From Nocardia cyriacigeorgica (GTDB lineage: Bacteria > Actinomycetota > Actinomycetes > Mycobacteriales > Mycobacteriaceae), in contig NZ_VBUT01000003.1 in the NCBI RefSeq assembly GCF_005863245.1, forward strand, positions 434,001 through 498,000: DNA of 64,000 nt. Reading direction: 5' to 3'. Positions 35,836-43,880 of this stretch are shown one piece after another. Position 1 is the first letter of the stretch; each line of letters begins with the position of its first letter. The position numbers and the translations under genes are program-made. The notes under the pieces were generated by a model. The model saw nothing but the letters and a program-made list of their open reading frames with translations, was not told where the DNA came from and did no database searches.

Positions 35836-36918
35836 TCAGGTACGGGATGCCAGGCCTGCCCCCGTGATCAGCGGCAGATCGAGGGTAGTGCGGATTCCCG
35901 GCGGCGCGGCGACGACGGCCGGGATCGCGTTGACCAGGCGCATGGCCGTGCCGACCAGGCTGGCGTGGTTGTGATCGCCGTTATCGCTGAACATGGCCAG
36001 GTCCAGGGTGTAATGCGGTTCGCCGGTGACCTCCACGCGATAGGAGCCGCCCGCACGGGCCGGTTGCGGCCAGTCCGGCGCGAGATCGGCGCGCAACCGG
36101 GTGACGTGTTCGAGCACCGTGACGGCCCGTTCGCCCACCATGCCGCACACCTCGAACCGCAGCCCGGCCGCGGTGCCCTTCTCGATGGTCCCGGAGTCGA
36201 TCTCGAAAGTCTCCGGAGCCGGGATGCGCTCATAGGTCTGGGTGACGGCGTCGAGTTCGATTTCCAAGCCCGCCGCCAACTGCCGGACCACACTGCCCCA
36301 GGCCAGCGACAGCACACCCGGCTGCAACAGCAACGGCGTCTCGTCCATCGGCTTGCCGAAGCCCATGATGTCGAACATGACCGCGGGATTGTCGTAGGTC
36401 GAGTAGTCGACGATCTCCAGGCACCGCACCTGATCGACGCGGCGGCAGGTGGCCAGCAACGCCATGGGCAGCAGATCGTTGGCGAAGCCGGGGTCGATGC
36501 CGTTGACGAACAGCGACGCATTGCCCGCCGCCGCGGCCTTTTCCACCGGCACCAGCAGCTCGTCCGGGATGACATCCCATGGGTACTGCAAGAACACCGG
36601 CGCGCTGGCCACCACATTGATGCCGGCCGCGAGCAAGGTCCGCAGGTCCTCGAGGGCCTCCATCAGCCGGTTGTCGGTCATGGCCGTATAGACCACGCAG
36701 TCGGGCTTCAGCGCGAGGATCCGCCCGGTGTCGGTGGTGGCCGTGATGCCGGTCGGGGCGGCTCCGACGAGTTCACCCGCGTCCTTACCCTCCTTGTCCG
36801 GCCCGGAGACCCGCACCGCCACCAGTTCCAGGCGTGGATCGTCGAGCACGCCGGCGAGGGCGTGGCGCCCGACATTGCCGGTGCCCCAGTGCACTACGCG
36901 ATAGACCATGGTCGTCAC
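35836..36918 (-). CDS. dihydrodipicolinate-reductase-like NAD(P)-dependent oxidoreductase
   Basis: 360 residues. N-terminal Rossmann fold YRVVHWGTGNVGRHAL (about 6-21), followed by the DapB-like domain with SLFVNGIDPGFANDLLP. This is the larger relative of DapB and of 2,4-diaminopentanoate dehydrogenase, common in multiple copies in Nocardia and Mycobacterium with unknown substrates. It starts one base after the SDR stop, so the two form an operon, likely under the divergent IclR-type regulator. Confidence 0.8.
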   Translation of the reverse strand: MTTMVYRVVHWGTGNVGRHALAGVLDDPRLELVAVRVSGPDKEGKDAGELVGAAPTGITATTDTGRILALKPDCVVYTAMTDNRLMEALEDLRTLLAAGINVVASAPVFLQYPWDVIPDELLVPVEKAAAAGNASLFVNGIDPGFANDLLPMALLATCRRVDQVRCLEIVDYSTYDNPAVMFDIMGFGKPMDETPLLLQPGVLSLAWGSVVRQLAAGLEIELDAVTQTYERIPAPETFEIDSGTIEKGTAAGLRFEVCGMVGERAVTVLEHVTRLRADLAPDWPQPARAGGSYRVEVTGEPHYTLDLAMFSDNGDHNHASLVGTAMRLVNAIPAVVAAPPGIRTTLDLPLITGAGLASRT

Positions 36919-36919
36919 C

Positions 36920-37711
36920 TCACAGATCGGGAAGGGGGATGTCGAGATTGGGTGCGATGAGACCGCCGTCGACCTCGAGCACCTTGCCGGTCAGGAACTC
37001 GCCCGCGGGCGAGGCGAGAAACAGTGCCGCCGAGGCGATATCGGCGGGGTCGCCGAGGCGGCGCATCGGCGTGGCCTGTTCGAGCTTGCCGCGCATCTCG
37101 TCGTTGCCGGCCACGACAGCCAGCGCCGAGGTGAGGATCGACCCGGGCGCGATGGCGTTCACCCGGATGCGTGGGCACAGATCCATGGCGGCGCTGCGGG
37201 TGTAATGCGCAAGCGCGGCCTTCGCGGTGGCGTAGGCGGCGAAGGCGCGGCCGGGCAGCCTACCCATCGTAGAGGTGATGTTGATGATCGAGCCGGTGCC
37301 CGCTGTCTCCAGGATCTTCGGCACCGCGGCCCGCACCAGGGAGTGCGCGGTGCCGACGTTGAACGTGAACGCCTCGGCCAGTTCGGCGGCGCTGGTGTCC
37401 AGCAGTGGTTTCGGCATCGCGCCGCCCACGTTGTTCACCACGATGTCCAGGCGGCCGAACTGTGAGACGGCCGCGTCGGCGAGGGCGGCCGCAGCGTCGA
37501 GATCGGCGAGATCGGCCACCACGACATGCGCTTGTCTGCCGGTCGCCTCCACCTGGGCGGCGACCGCCCGCAGGTCTGCTTCGGTGCGTGCGGCGATCAC
37601 CACATCCGCGCCCGCTTCGGCGAATCCGAGGGCGATCGCGGCGCCGAGACCACGTCCCGCGCCGGTGATGATCGCTACCCGGCCATCGAGCCGGAATCGA
37701 TCCAGAATCAT
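36920..37711 (-). CDS. short-chain dehydrogenase/reductase (SDR)
   Basis: 263 residues from ATG behind GGAAG. Classical [11 protein letters not shown] at 16-23, NNVGG at 93-97, catalytic S147, Y160 and K164 (YATAK), and C-terminal [15 protein letters not shown](P)-dependent oxidation or reduction of an alcohol/ketone; an Arg after strand 2 (ARTEADL) favours NADP. First gene of the unit that continues with the DapB-like reductase. Confidence 0.9.
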   Translation of the reverse strand: MILDRFRLDGRVAIITGAGRGLGAAIALGFAEAGADVVIAARTEADLRAVAAQVEATGRQAHVVVADLADLDAAAALADAAVSQFGRLDIVVNNVGGAMPKPLLDTSAAELAEAFTFNVGTAHSLVRAAVPKILETAGTGSIINITSTMGRLPGRAFAAYATAKAALAHYTRSAAMDLCPRIRVNAIAPGSILTSALAVVAGNDEMRGKLEQATPMRRLGDPADIASAALFLASPAGEFLTGKVLEVDGGLIAPNLDIPLPDL

Positions 37712-37730
37712 CGCCGCTTCCTTTCCTGTG

Positions 37731-37742
37731 TCGAATATTCGA
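37731..37742. promoter_or_regulatory. TCGAATATTCGA perfect palindrome
   Basis: 12-bp palindrome, 19 bases upstream of the SDR start, between the divergent SDR and IclR-type genes. Candidate operator. It resembles a LexA half-site pair without the 4-base spacer and is not an SOS box. Confidence 0.55.
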
Positions 37743-37745
37743 CTA

Positions 37746-37760
37746 CTATTCGGCGAATAG
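37746..37760. promoter_or_regulatory. CTATTCG-G-CGAATAG palindrome
   Basis: 7-bp arms around a central G, adjacent to the 12-bp palindrome and sharing its ATTCG core, 45 bases before the IclR-type gene start. The two sites together look like a paired operator. Confidence 0.6.
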
Positions 37761-37805
37761 TCGATGCAGTGTAGGGCGCTGCGCGTCCGGCGACAAGGGG
37801 TTGCG

Positions 37806-38684
37806 ATGTCGGTATCAGGGTCACCGCCGACCCGTCGCGTGATCGCGGTGGTCGAGCTGCTGGTCGAATCCGAGCGGGCGATGAACGCGTCGGAGATCGC
37901 GGCGGCGCTGTCGCTGGCGCGCGCCACCGTCACGGCCGTCCTTGCTGAACTCGCCGATGCGGGATGGGTTCGCCGTGACGGTGACCTGAGGTACCGGCCG
38001 GGACCCGCGCTGGCGAGGTTGGCGCCGGTGCCGCCCGGTGACGACGTCGGCCCGGCCCAGGCCGAACTGGCCGCCTTGGCTGCGGCCGCCGGCTGCGGCG
38101 CCACCCTCAGCCGGATCGACAGCGACCGGCTGACCGTGGTGGCCAAGCAGTATTCGGGCGAGCGGGTGGTGCCCGGTTTGAGTGTGGGGCAATCGCTTCC
38201 GCTGGCCTATCCGGCCGGAGCGGCGGTGATGCCGTGGCGTGCGGAAGCCGAACGCCGCGCCTGGCTGGCGACGGTATCCGGCCCGGCCCGGCGGGCGGCA
38301 CCGGCGCTGCTTCGGTTCGTGGCCGACAACGGCTACGCGGTGTTCCGCCCCGATGCCGACGATGCCGGACTGGTCGACGTGCTCGCCGATCTGCTCGGCG
38401 CGGTCGGTGCCGAGGTGCTGCAACCCCGGCTGCGGTCGCGGGTGCTGCGCCAGCTGTCGCGGCTGACCGCGCGGCCCTACACCGCCGCCGATATCGCCTC
38501 GGGGGAGGCGCTGCCGGTCAGCTACCTGTCCGCGCCGGTGTTCGACGGCGCGGCAGCACCCTATGAGGTGCAGATCGGTCCGCTGTTGCCCGCGGTCGGC
38601 CCGCAGGAGCGGGCGGGGTATATCGCCGCGATTCAGGCGGGCGCACAGAAGATCTCGGCAGCGTTGGGGGAGCGGGCGAGGTAA
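37806..38684 (+). CDS. IclR-type transcriptional regulator
   Basis: 292 residues. N-terminal winged helix ([48 protein letters not shown], about 10-58), then an effector domain with [14 protein letters not shown] and a C-terminal helical part. The effector domain is divergent from standard IclR, so the family call rests mainly on the HTH and layout. The divergent SDR-reductase pair and the paired palindromes suggest local control. An upstream ATG 14 codons earlier lies inside the operator region and is rejected. Confidence 0.75.
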   Translation: MSVSGSPPTRRVIAVVELLVESERAMNASEIAAALSLARATVTAVLAELADAGWVRRDGDLRYRPGPALARLAPVPPGDDVGPAQAELAALAAAAGCGATLSRIDSDRLTVVAKQYSGERVVPGLSVGQSLPLAYPAGAAVMPWRAEAERRAWLATVSGPARRAAPALLRFVADNGYAVFRPDADDAGLVDVLADLLGAVGAEVLQPRLRSRVLRQLSRLTARPYTAADIASGEALPVSYLSAPVFDGAAAPYEVQIGPLLPAVGPQERAGYIAAIQAGAQKISAALGERAR

Positions 38685-38776
38685 GGGCGACGACCGTGTG
38701 CCGCGGCATGGCACCGGCCTGAAGCTGGCCGGGGCCCGGCGCGCGATTCCTGGCCCCGATCGTCCCGCTCGCTGCA

Positions 38777-39526
38777 CTATCGCGTTGGCGGCGGCTCGAT
38801 CCGGGCCCGGCTTCCTCGAGGGGGCGCATCGGCGATGCTCTGGCCGGGATCCGATGGTGGTGAGAGGGTCTCGTCGCTCAGCAATCCGACCACCGATTCG
38901 GTGGTCCAGGTGAGGTCGGCGCCGGGCCGGGAGGCGAGATAGGTGGCGGTGCGCAGGATCGTCCAGCCGTGCGAGGCGATCAGTCCGTGGGCCAGGTGTC
39001 GCAAGTAGGCCGCGGCGGGCGGGTTGCCGGGGACGTCGTGGCGGCCCCACGGCGCGGTGAAGGTGAGGATCGGGTAGCCGTCCCGGGTCCCTGCGTGGAC
39101 GAGAGTTTCGTAGCGGCCAGGACCGAAGCGGGCGCGTCCGGTGCCGAGCACAAGCGTGAAATCCAGGTCCGTGCCCGGTTCGCGGTACATCTCCTGCGCG
39201 GCGATATCGCTGAACTGGGCGGCGGTGAGCAGGTAGGCGTGGGCGGCGGTGTGGTCGGCGATGTCCGGGTCGTAGAAGGCGCGCCCGCCGGTCCAGATGG
39301 CGGATTCGGTGGCGAAGTAGAGCAAACCGGGCAGCAGCAGCGGCACCGACCGCAGCGGCGGGCTCGGGTCCCGGCAGCCCGGGAGCGTCATCACCCCGCC
39401 ATTGGGCGCGCCGCCACGCAGGTAGTAGTCGAGGCGACGCGGATTCATATTCGAGCCATAACTGGCGTACCAGACCAGCCCCGGGCTGCCGGCATCCGTG
39501 CTCCCGACGGCCGCGTCGATCATCAC
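38777..39526 (-). CDS. gamma-glutamylcyclotransferase-like protein
   Basis: 249 residues. The phosphate-type loop VWYASYGSNMNPRRLDYYL (18-36) is the GGCT/AIG2/BtrG signature Y-x-S-N-M. The rest is longer than simple GGCT proteins and does not show the catalytic Glu clearly, though ESAIW at about 74-78 is a candidate. These enzymes release 5-oxoproline from gamma-glutamyl amines or peptides. It ends next to lexA in the same direction, 29 bases before its stop region, but probably has its own promoter. Confidence 0.7.
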   Translation of the reverse strand: MMIDAAVGSTDAGSPGLVWYASYGSNMNPRRLDYYLRGGAPNGGVMTLPGCRDPSPPLRSVPLLLPGLLYFATESAIWTGGRAFYDPDIADHTAAHAYLLTAAQFSDIAAQEMYREPGTDLDFTLVLGTGRARFGPGRYETLVHAGTRDGYPILTFTAPWGRHDVPGNPPAAAYLRHLAHGLIASHGWTILRTATYLASRPGADLTWTTESVVGLLSDETLSPPSDPGQSIADAPPRGSRARIEPPPTR

Positions 39527-39555
39527 GCGCCCGCCGGGACCCTGATCATCGCGAC

Positions 39556-40290
39556 TCAGATCTTGCGGATGACGGTGACGACCTTGCCGAGGATCTGGGC
39601 GTCGTTACCGGGGATGGGCTCGAAATGCGGGTTGTGCGGCATCAGCCACACGTCCTTGCCGGTGCGCTTGAACGTCTTCACCGTGGCCTCGCCCTCGATC
39701 ATGGCTGCGACGATATCGCCGTTCTCGGCGACATTCTGCTGGCGGACCACCACCCAGTCGCCGTCGCAGATGGCCGCGTCGACCATGGACTCGCCGACCA
39801 CCTTCAGCAGGAACAGCGATCCGTCGCCGACCAGTTCCTTGGGCAGCGGGAAAACGTCTTCCACGGCTTGCTCGGCCAGGATCGGGCCACCGGCGGCGAT
39901 CCGGCCCAGCACGGGAACGAAGGTCGGTACCGGACGATCGGCGTCGGCTGCGAGGTCGTCGCCGGTGGTCTCCGCGCCCACCGCCGACAGGCTGGTCACG
40001 GCGCGCACGGCTTCGTCGAGGCCCCGGACGTCCACCGCACGCGGACGGTTCGGATCGCGACGCAGATAGCCCTTGCGTTCCAGAGTGCGTAACTGATGCG
40101 CCACCGAGGAGGTGGAGGTGAGTCCGACCGCGTCGCCGATCTCGCGGATGCTGGGCGGGTAACCGCGCTCGCTCACCGAAGTGCGGATCACCTCCAGCAC
40201 CTTCCGCTGACGCACGGTGAGATCCGTTGCGGTCCCGGCTGTTTCGGTGCCGAGACCGCTCCCGTCGCCCGTGCCGTCTGTCTGGCTCAC
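39556..40290 (-). CDS. lexA: SOS repressor LexA
   Basis: 244 residues from GTG behind AAAGGGCGG. N-terminal winged helix (residues 25-90) and C-terminal S24 protease-like domain. The self-cleavage site is A133-G134 (RIAAGGPI), nucleophile S168 (GESM) and Lys205 (ATVKTF). RecA filaments trigger cleavage, freeing SOS genes including recA, lexA and the divergent small membrane protein. A SOS box lies upstream at 40383-40398. A 32-codon upstream extension is open but lies behind the ribosome site. Confidence 0.97.
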   Translation of the reverse strand: MSQTDGTGDGSGLGTETAGTATDLTVRQRKVLEVIRTSVSERGYPPSIREIGDAVGLTSTSSVAHQLRTLERKGYLRRDPNRPRAVDVRGLDEAVRAVTSLSAVGAETTGDDLAADADRPVPTFVPVLGRIAAGGPILAEQAVEDVFPLPKELVGDGSLFLLKVVGESMVDAAICDGDWVVVRQQNVAENGDIVAAMIEGEATVKTFKRTGKDVWLMPHNPHFEPIPGNDAQILGKVVTVIRKI

Positions 40291-40382
40291 CGTTGCCGCC
40301 CTTTCGTGTCGGTGCCCGGCTCGACCGCGCCGTACCGGGAGTCGATGTCGTCCTCCGAATCTAGTCCGGTCGGCGCGATGTA

Positions 40383-40398
40383 TCAAACATCTGTTCGA
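40383..40398. promoter_or_regulatory. SOS (LexA) box, lexA-proximal
   Basis: TCAAACATCTGTTCGA, one mismatch to TCGAAC-N4-GTTCGA, 93 bases upstream of lexA. Probably the autoregulatory site. Confidence 0.88.
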
Positions 40399-40422
40399 GC
40401 ATGTCCGGCGTTTCTACTGACT

Positions 40423-40445
40423 TTGTCGGTGCGCCGTGGTAGAAA
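40423..40445 (+). promoter_or_regulatory. RecA-NDp-like (PafBC-type) promoter of the divS-like gene
   Basis: TTGTCGGTG at 40423-40431, 8-base spacer, then TAGAAA (followed by T). The left half is a perfect RecA-NDp match; the -10 differs from TAnnnT by one position. It points to the small membrane protein gene, with LexA boxes immediately downstream over the expected transcription start. Confidence 0.65.
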
Positions 40446-40461
40446 TCGAACATCAGTTCTT
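40446..40461. promoter_or_regulatory. SOS-like box 2
   Basis: TCGAACATCAGTTCTT: perfect left half-site and GTTC of the right half, two mismatches. Overlaps the expected transcription start of the divS-like gene and shares its last base with box 3. Confidence 0.7.
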
Positions 40462-40476
40462 CGAACATGTGATCGA
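40461..40476. promoter_or_regulatory. SOS-like box 3
   Basis: TCGAACATGTGATCGA: perfect left half-site, one mismatch in the right half. Starts 15 bases after box 2, giving tandem LexA sites 104 bases before the divS-like start. Confidence 0.75.
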
Positions 40477-40579
40477 ATGAGGGTCGAGGCGGACGGTGAG
40501 TCCGCAGGTAGGGCGGCCGGGCGCCGCGAGGTGCGGCCTATGACAGCAACGACGGGGTATCACCACGGAGGTTTGTCCG

Positions 40580-41101
40580 ATGAGCACAGCGATCAGCGAT
40601 ATCGACACGGTGGCGAGCGGGTCCGTGGCGCCGGCAGCGCGGCGCGACCTCGTTCCCGATACCGGCGATGAAGCGCAAGCAACCCCGAGGCGGTCGCAGC
40701 CCGGGGCCGTCGAAGACGGGGCCGGCGGGCGCGAGTCCGTTGCTGTCCGCGTCCGCCCGGCCCGGGGCGCCCTGCGCACTCGGCAGGCGATCCACCGGCC
40801 TGCCGAACGGCGCCCGCGCGGCGCCGGACCGCGAGCGGGAGTGGTGCGCTACGACTCTCGGCCCATCCGGCTCGCTCCCGCTGGATATCCGGCGGACTCC
40901 GCACAACGGGTCGAGCAGGCCCAGGTCGGGTTCGCGGTGCTGGCGATCTCCGCTCTGCTGAGCGCGCTGGTGGTGACGGCGCTGATCGGCATCGCGCACC
41001 TACGGGCGGAGTCCGTTGCCCCGCAGCAGCATCCGCAGGGCCCTGCCATCGTCGAACCGGCGCTCCTGCCGGACGGTGTTCCGGCCGATGCGCCGCGCTG
41101 A
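40580..41101 (+). CDS. SOS-controlled small membrane protein in divS/chiZ position
   Basis: 173 residues behind GGAGG. Residues 1-110 are polar, Arg/Ala/Gly-rich and cytosolic. One membrane helix follows at about 116-138 (VGFAVLAISALLSALVVTALIGIAHL), then a 35-residue Pro-rich exterior. There is no LysM domain, unlike ChiZ (Rv2719c) of M. tuberculosis in this position. The build is nearer to DivS of Corynebacterium glutamicum, a damage-induced septation inhibitor also divergent from lexA. LexA boxes and a PafBC-type promoter upstream support damage induction. Delaying cell division is an inference. Confidence 0.7.
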   Translation: MSTAISDIDTVASGSVAPAARRDLVPDTGDEAQATPRRSQPGAVEDGAGGRESVAVRVRPARGALRTRQAIHRPAERRPRGAGPRAGVVRYDSRPIRLAPAGYPADSAQRVEQAQVGFAVLAISALLSALVVTALIGIAHLRAESVAPQQHPQGPAIVEPALLPDGVPADAPR

Positions 41102-41492
41102 AGGCTGCGCATCGCGCCAAATGCGCCTCGCCCGCGACTGCGACCATGCCGAGCGCGCGAACGCTCGTGGCCGCGACCCGCTCCGATCCACCCGCCTCGC
41201 CGCTGCTCGGAGCTGGTGAGCACGTCGATATCGGCCTCCGACGCCGAAGGGTTCACCACGTGGACGCTGTGTTGGCATCGACAGCGCCGAGCGCCGTGGC
41301 TGGCGCCGGTGCAGTTCGGGTGTGTGCTGGCGAGGCAGCGCCGTGTGAACAGACCGGCTCACGATGTCATGTGATGGCATCGAAGAACGGTCACGACGGG
41401 TGGCCGAATATGTTGATCGTCAACTGAAACACGTTGCTACTGTGCTGAACACCTGATCCAGGCAACGCTGCCGACAACCGAACCGGGACCGC
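41102..41492. other. gene-free stretch before secreted-protein gene
   Basis: 391 bases without a convincing gene; the open frames have no ribosome site or family resemblance. Near the right end lies the inverted repeat GTTGA-TCG-TCAAC (41412-41424), 68 bases before the next start, in an AT-richer segment that probably carries the promoter of the secreted protein. Confidence 0.55.
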
Positions 41493-42749
41493 ATGACGCA
41501 TCAGCACACCGCCGGAGTTCGTTTCCGGTTCCTCGCCAGGACCGCAGTCGTCCTCATCTGCACGGTGTTCGTGCTCGCCGCGCTTCCGGCCGCGCAGGCG
41601 GCGCCGGCCTATGCGGCCTACCTCGATCTGCCGGCCGCCAACGATGACGGCTCCGGTGCCGGTGGCCTGAATCCCGCGCTGCCACTGGACGCGACTGCCC
41701 TGCGCACCGCACTCGACCAGGCCAGGGCCGACGGCATCGCACCCGATCGCTACGCGACCCTGCTGCACCAGTACTGGCTTGTCGTCGCGACCGACAACGC
41801 GGACATCGAGCTCGCGGCCTGGGATCCGAGCCGCGGCCCGGCCGCGGGCGAGCGAATCTTCAACCAGGTTTACGTCAACTACCTGCGCCTGGCCTCGCAG
41901 CATCCGGAATTCTGGTGGGCCGCGCTGGCCGGAATCGCGGGCGGCTCCTTCGCTTCCGGCTACTTCGACATGAGCGATGTCGGCCGGATGGTGGACCTCC
42001 CCGCCATCCACCAGCTCGGCAACGCCGTCGCCGACCTGCTGCGTCACACCCCCGAGGAGCTGGTGCGGGGATTACCCGCCGATATCCATCTGCTCGCCAC
42101 CGAAGGCCCGCGCCTGACGGCCGATGACCTGGTCTGGTACCAGATCCGGCTGATGACCATGCAGAAGCACATCTTCGTCGACCTGGTGCCGATGCACGAG
42201 GCCTACCTCGCCGAAGGACTGGCGGGCATCGAGGAGATGCACCGGGCCGGAATCCTCGATGACGGCCTGCGCACCGCCTGGCATTCGGTGGCGTCGGGGA
42301 CCCGCGCCGGATTCGTCGACGCGCTGATCCGGATGACCGACCGCGAACAGAACCATGTGGTCGCCGACCAGTGGGACGTCACCGCTACCGGGCGTGGCTC
42401 GATGGGGCGTGTGCTCACCTACGTCAGCACCGTCGCCGGAAAGGCGGGCGTTCCCGGGGTGCGTGCTCCCGGCGTCTTCGGGCCCGCCACCGTCACCGTC
42501 GCGGCCGGTGGCCGCACGCTGGCTCTGCGCACGCCGCTGCCGAACTGGAACTGGGCCGACCGTGACGCCCGCTGGGCCTACATCACCGGCGACCTGGTGC
42601 CGCGCCATATCGACATGAAGTCCGACCCGTCCCTGGCGGCCGCGGTCCTGGCCGAGCCATTCTGGGACAAGCTGGCGCGCGGGCGCCTGCTCCAGCGTCT
42701 GCCCGATGTCCTCGCCGATATGACCAGCCAGTGGCAGCTGAGCGGCTGA
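41493..42749 (+). CDS. secreted protein of unknown function, 418 aa
   Basis: Sec signal peptide at residues 1-36: basic start, hydrophobic [19 protein letters not shown] and AQA cleavage site. The mature protein is mostly helical and Trp/His-rich in places, e.g. [67 protein letters not shown] and [26 protein letters not shown]. Several conserved-looking His/Asp/Glu in MHEAY and MTDREQNH could form an active site. I do not recognise the family. Standing alone between the SOS gene and nrdR, it has no obvious partner. Confidence 0.85.
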   Translation: MTHQHTAGVRFRFLARTAVVLICTVFVLAALPAAQAAPAYAAYLDLPAANDDGSGAGGLNPALPLDATALRTALDQARADGIAPDRYATLLHQYWLVVATDNADIELAAWDPSRGPAAGERIFNQVYVNYLRLASQHPEFWWAALAGIAGGSFASGYFDMSDVGRMVDLPAIHQLGNAVADLLRHTPEELVRGLPADIHLLATEGPRLTADDLVWYQIRLMTMQKHIFVDLVPMHEAYLAEGLAGIEEMHRAGILDDGLRTAWHSVASGTRAGFVDALIRMTDREQNHVVADQWDVTATGRGSMGRVLTYVSTVAGKAGVPGVRAPGVFGPATVTVAAGGRTLALRTPLPNWNWADRDARWAYITGDLVPRHIDMKSDPSLAAAVLAEPFWDKLARGRLLQRLPDVLADMTSQWQLSG

Positions 42750-42957
42750 CGCCGATAACCATCCGGTGCGCTCCTGGGGTGAGCAGCACCGAGGCGAACC
42801 CCACGCGGGTATTCTCGAAGTGCTGTGCGGGTATACCGGAGTTCACCACGGGTGTACCCGCCGCCGGGCACCGTCCCGGCCCATGCGCTCGCCGGATGGC
42901 AGGCCCCGATCGGCCGTCGATCCGGACGCGAGCGTACGCATCGACGAAGGATCTCGG

Positions 42958-43428
42958 ATGCACTGCCCGTACTGCCGGCACCCTGACTCCCGGGTGGTCG
43001 ACTCGCGCGAGGCCGATGAAGGCGCGGCGATCCGCCGCAGACGTTCCTGTCCGGAATGCGGGCGGCGCTTCACCACGGTCGAAACCGCGATCCTGTCCGT
43101 GGTCAAACGCAGCGGCGTCACCGAACCGTTCAGCCGGGAAAAGGTCATCCGCGGGGTGCGCCGCGCCTGCCAGGGCCGCGAGGTCGACGACGACGCGCTG
43201 AACCTGCTCGCCCAGCAGGTGGAGGACACCGTCCGGGCCAAGGGGTCGCCGGAGGTTCCGAGCCATGAGGTCGGACTGGCCATCCTCGGTCCGCTGCGCG
43301 ATCTCGATGAAGTGGCGTACCTGCGGTTCGCCTCGGTCTACCGCTCCTTCACCTCGGCCGAGGATTTCGAACGCGAGATCCAGGGCATGCGCCAGGCGCG
43401 CGCCGCGTCCGTCGGCTCCGGCGACTGA
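42958..43428 (+). CDS. nrdR: ribonucleotide reductase regulator NrdR
   Basis: 156 residues. Zinc ribbon with C3, C6, C31 and C34, then the ATP-cone domain ([24 protein letters not shown] and [15 protein letters not shown]). NrdR senses ATP/dATP and represses ribonucleotide reductase genes. It matches Rv2718c next to lexA. The ATG follows GAAGG; an earlier in-frame start lacks homology. Length is typical for the family. Confidence 0.96.
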   Translation: MHCPYCRHPDSRVVDSREADEGAAIRRRRSCPECGRRFTTVETAILSVVKRSGVTEPFSREKVIRGVRRACQGREVDDDALNLLAQQVEDTVRAKGSPEVPSHEVGLAILGPLRDLDEVAYLRFASVYRSFTSAEDFEREIQGMRQARAASVGSGD

Positions 43429-43440
43429 GCCTCACGCCGC

Positions 43441-43671
43441 TCAGAGGCAGATGCCCGGCGGGCAGGAGCAGCCGAAGCTGCCCATGGCCTGGCCCGGGCA
43501 GATCGTCACCGAACCGGAGCCGACGAGGCTCGCGAGCGGGCGCAGCCACATGGTGAGGTTCGACGGCGAGGCCACCGGTGCCGGCGCTTCCGCAGCCGCG
43601 GGCCCGGCGCCCAGCGTGGTCGCGAGCATGAGACCTGCCCCGATTCCGATGCCGGCGAGAGCTTTTCGCAT
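43441..43671 (-). CDS. secreted small Cys-rich peptide, 76 aa
   Basis: Start at ATG behind AGGAAG. Signal peptide MRKALAGIGIGAGLMLATTL with cleavage near AAA-EAP (about residue 27). The mature part of about 48 residues ends in a compact Cys-rich segment with C58, C68, C70 and C75 (ICPGQAMGSFGCSCPPGICL), enough for two disulfides. No family recognised. The hydrophobic SNLTMWLRPLASLVGSGSV precedes it. Convergent with nrdR across 12 bases. Could be a cell-wall peptide, a secreted effector or a bacteriocin-like product; nothing nearby (no modification or export genes) decides. Confidence 0.75.
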   Translation of the reverse strand: MRKALAGIGIGAGLMLATTLGAGPAAAEAPAPVASPSNLTMWLRPLASLVGSGSVTICPGQAMGSFGCSCPPGICL

Positions 43672-43880
43672 GGTCACCACTTCCTCATGACACATCACCC
43701 GGCTGATCGGGTGGGAGCGGCGCGGCGGCGGGTGTGCCCTCCGCCGACCGCGGGACACCGATCACGCTAGACCGCCCGGAGCCACTGGGCGCGCCCCGTA
43801 ATCCGCCGCCACGAATTCATGGGGCACGACACCGGCGGCCGGAAACCGCACACGTGAATACGGCTGTCCGGGCTTCGCAC

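Noticed and set aside
41102..41492. LysM domain continuing the SOS-controlled gene in another frame
   Set aside because: None of the frames shows a LysM-like sequence; the stop at 41101 looks genuine.
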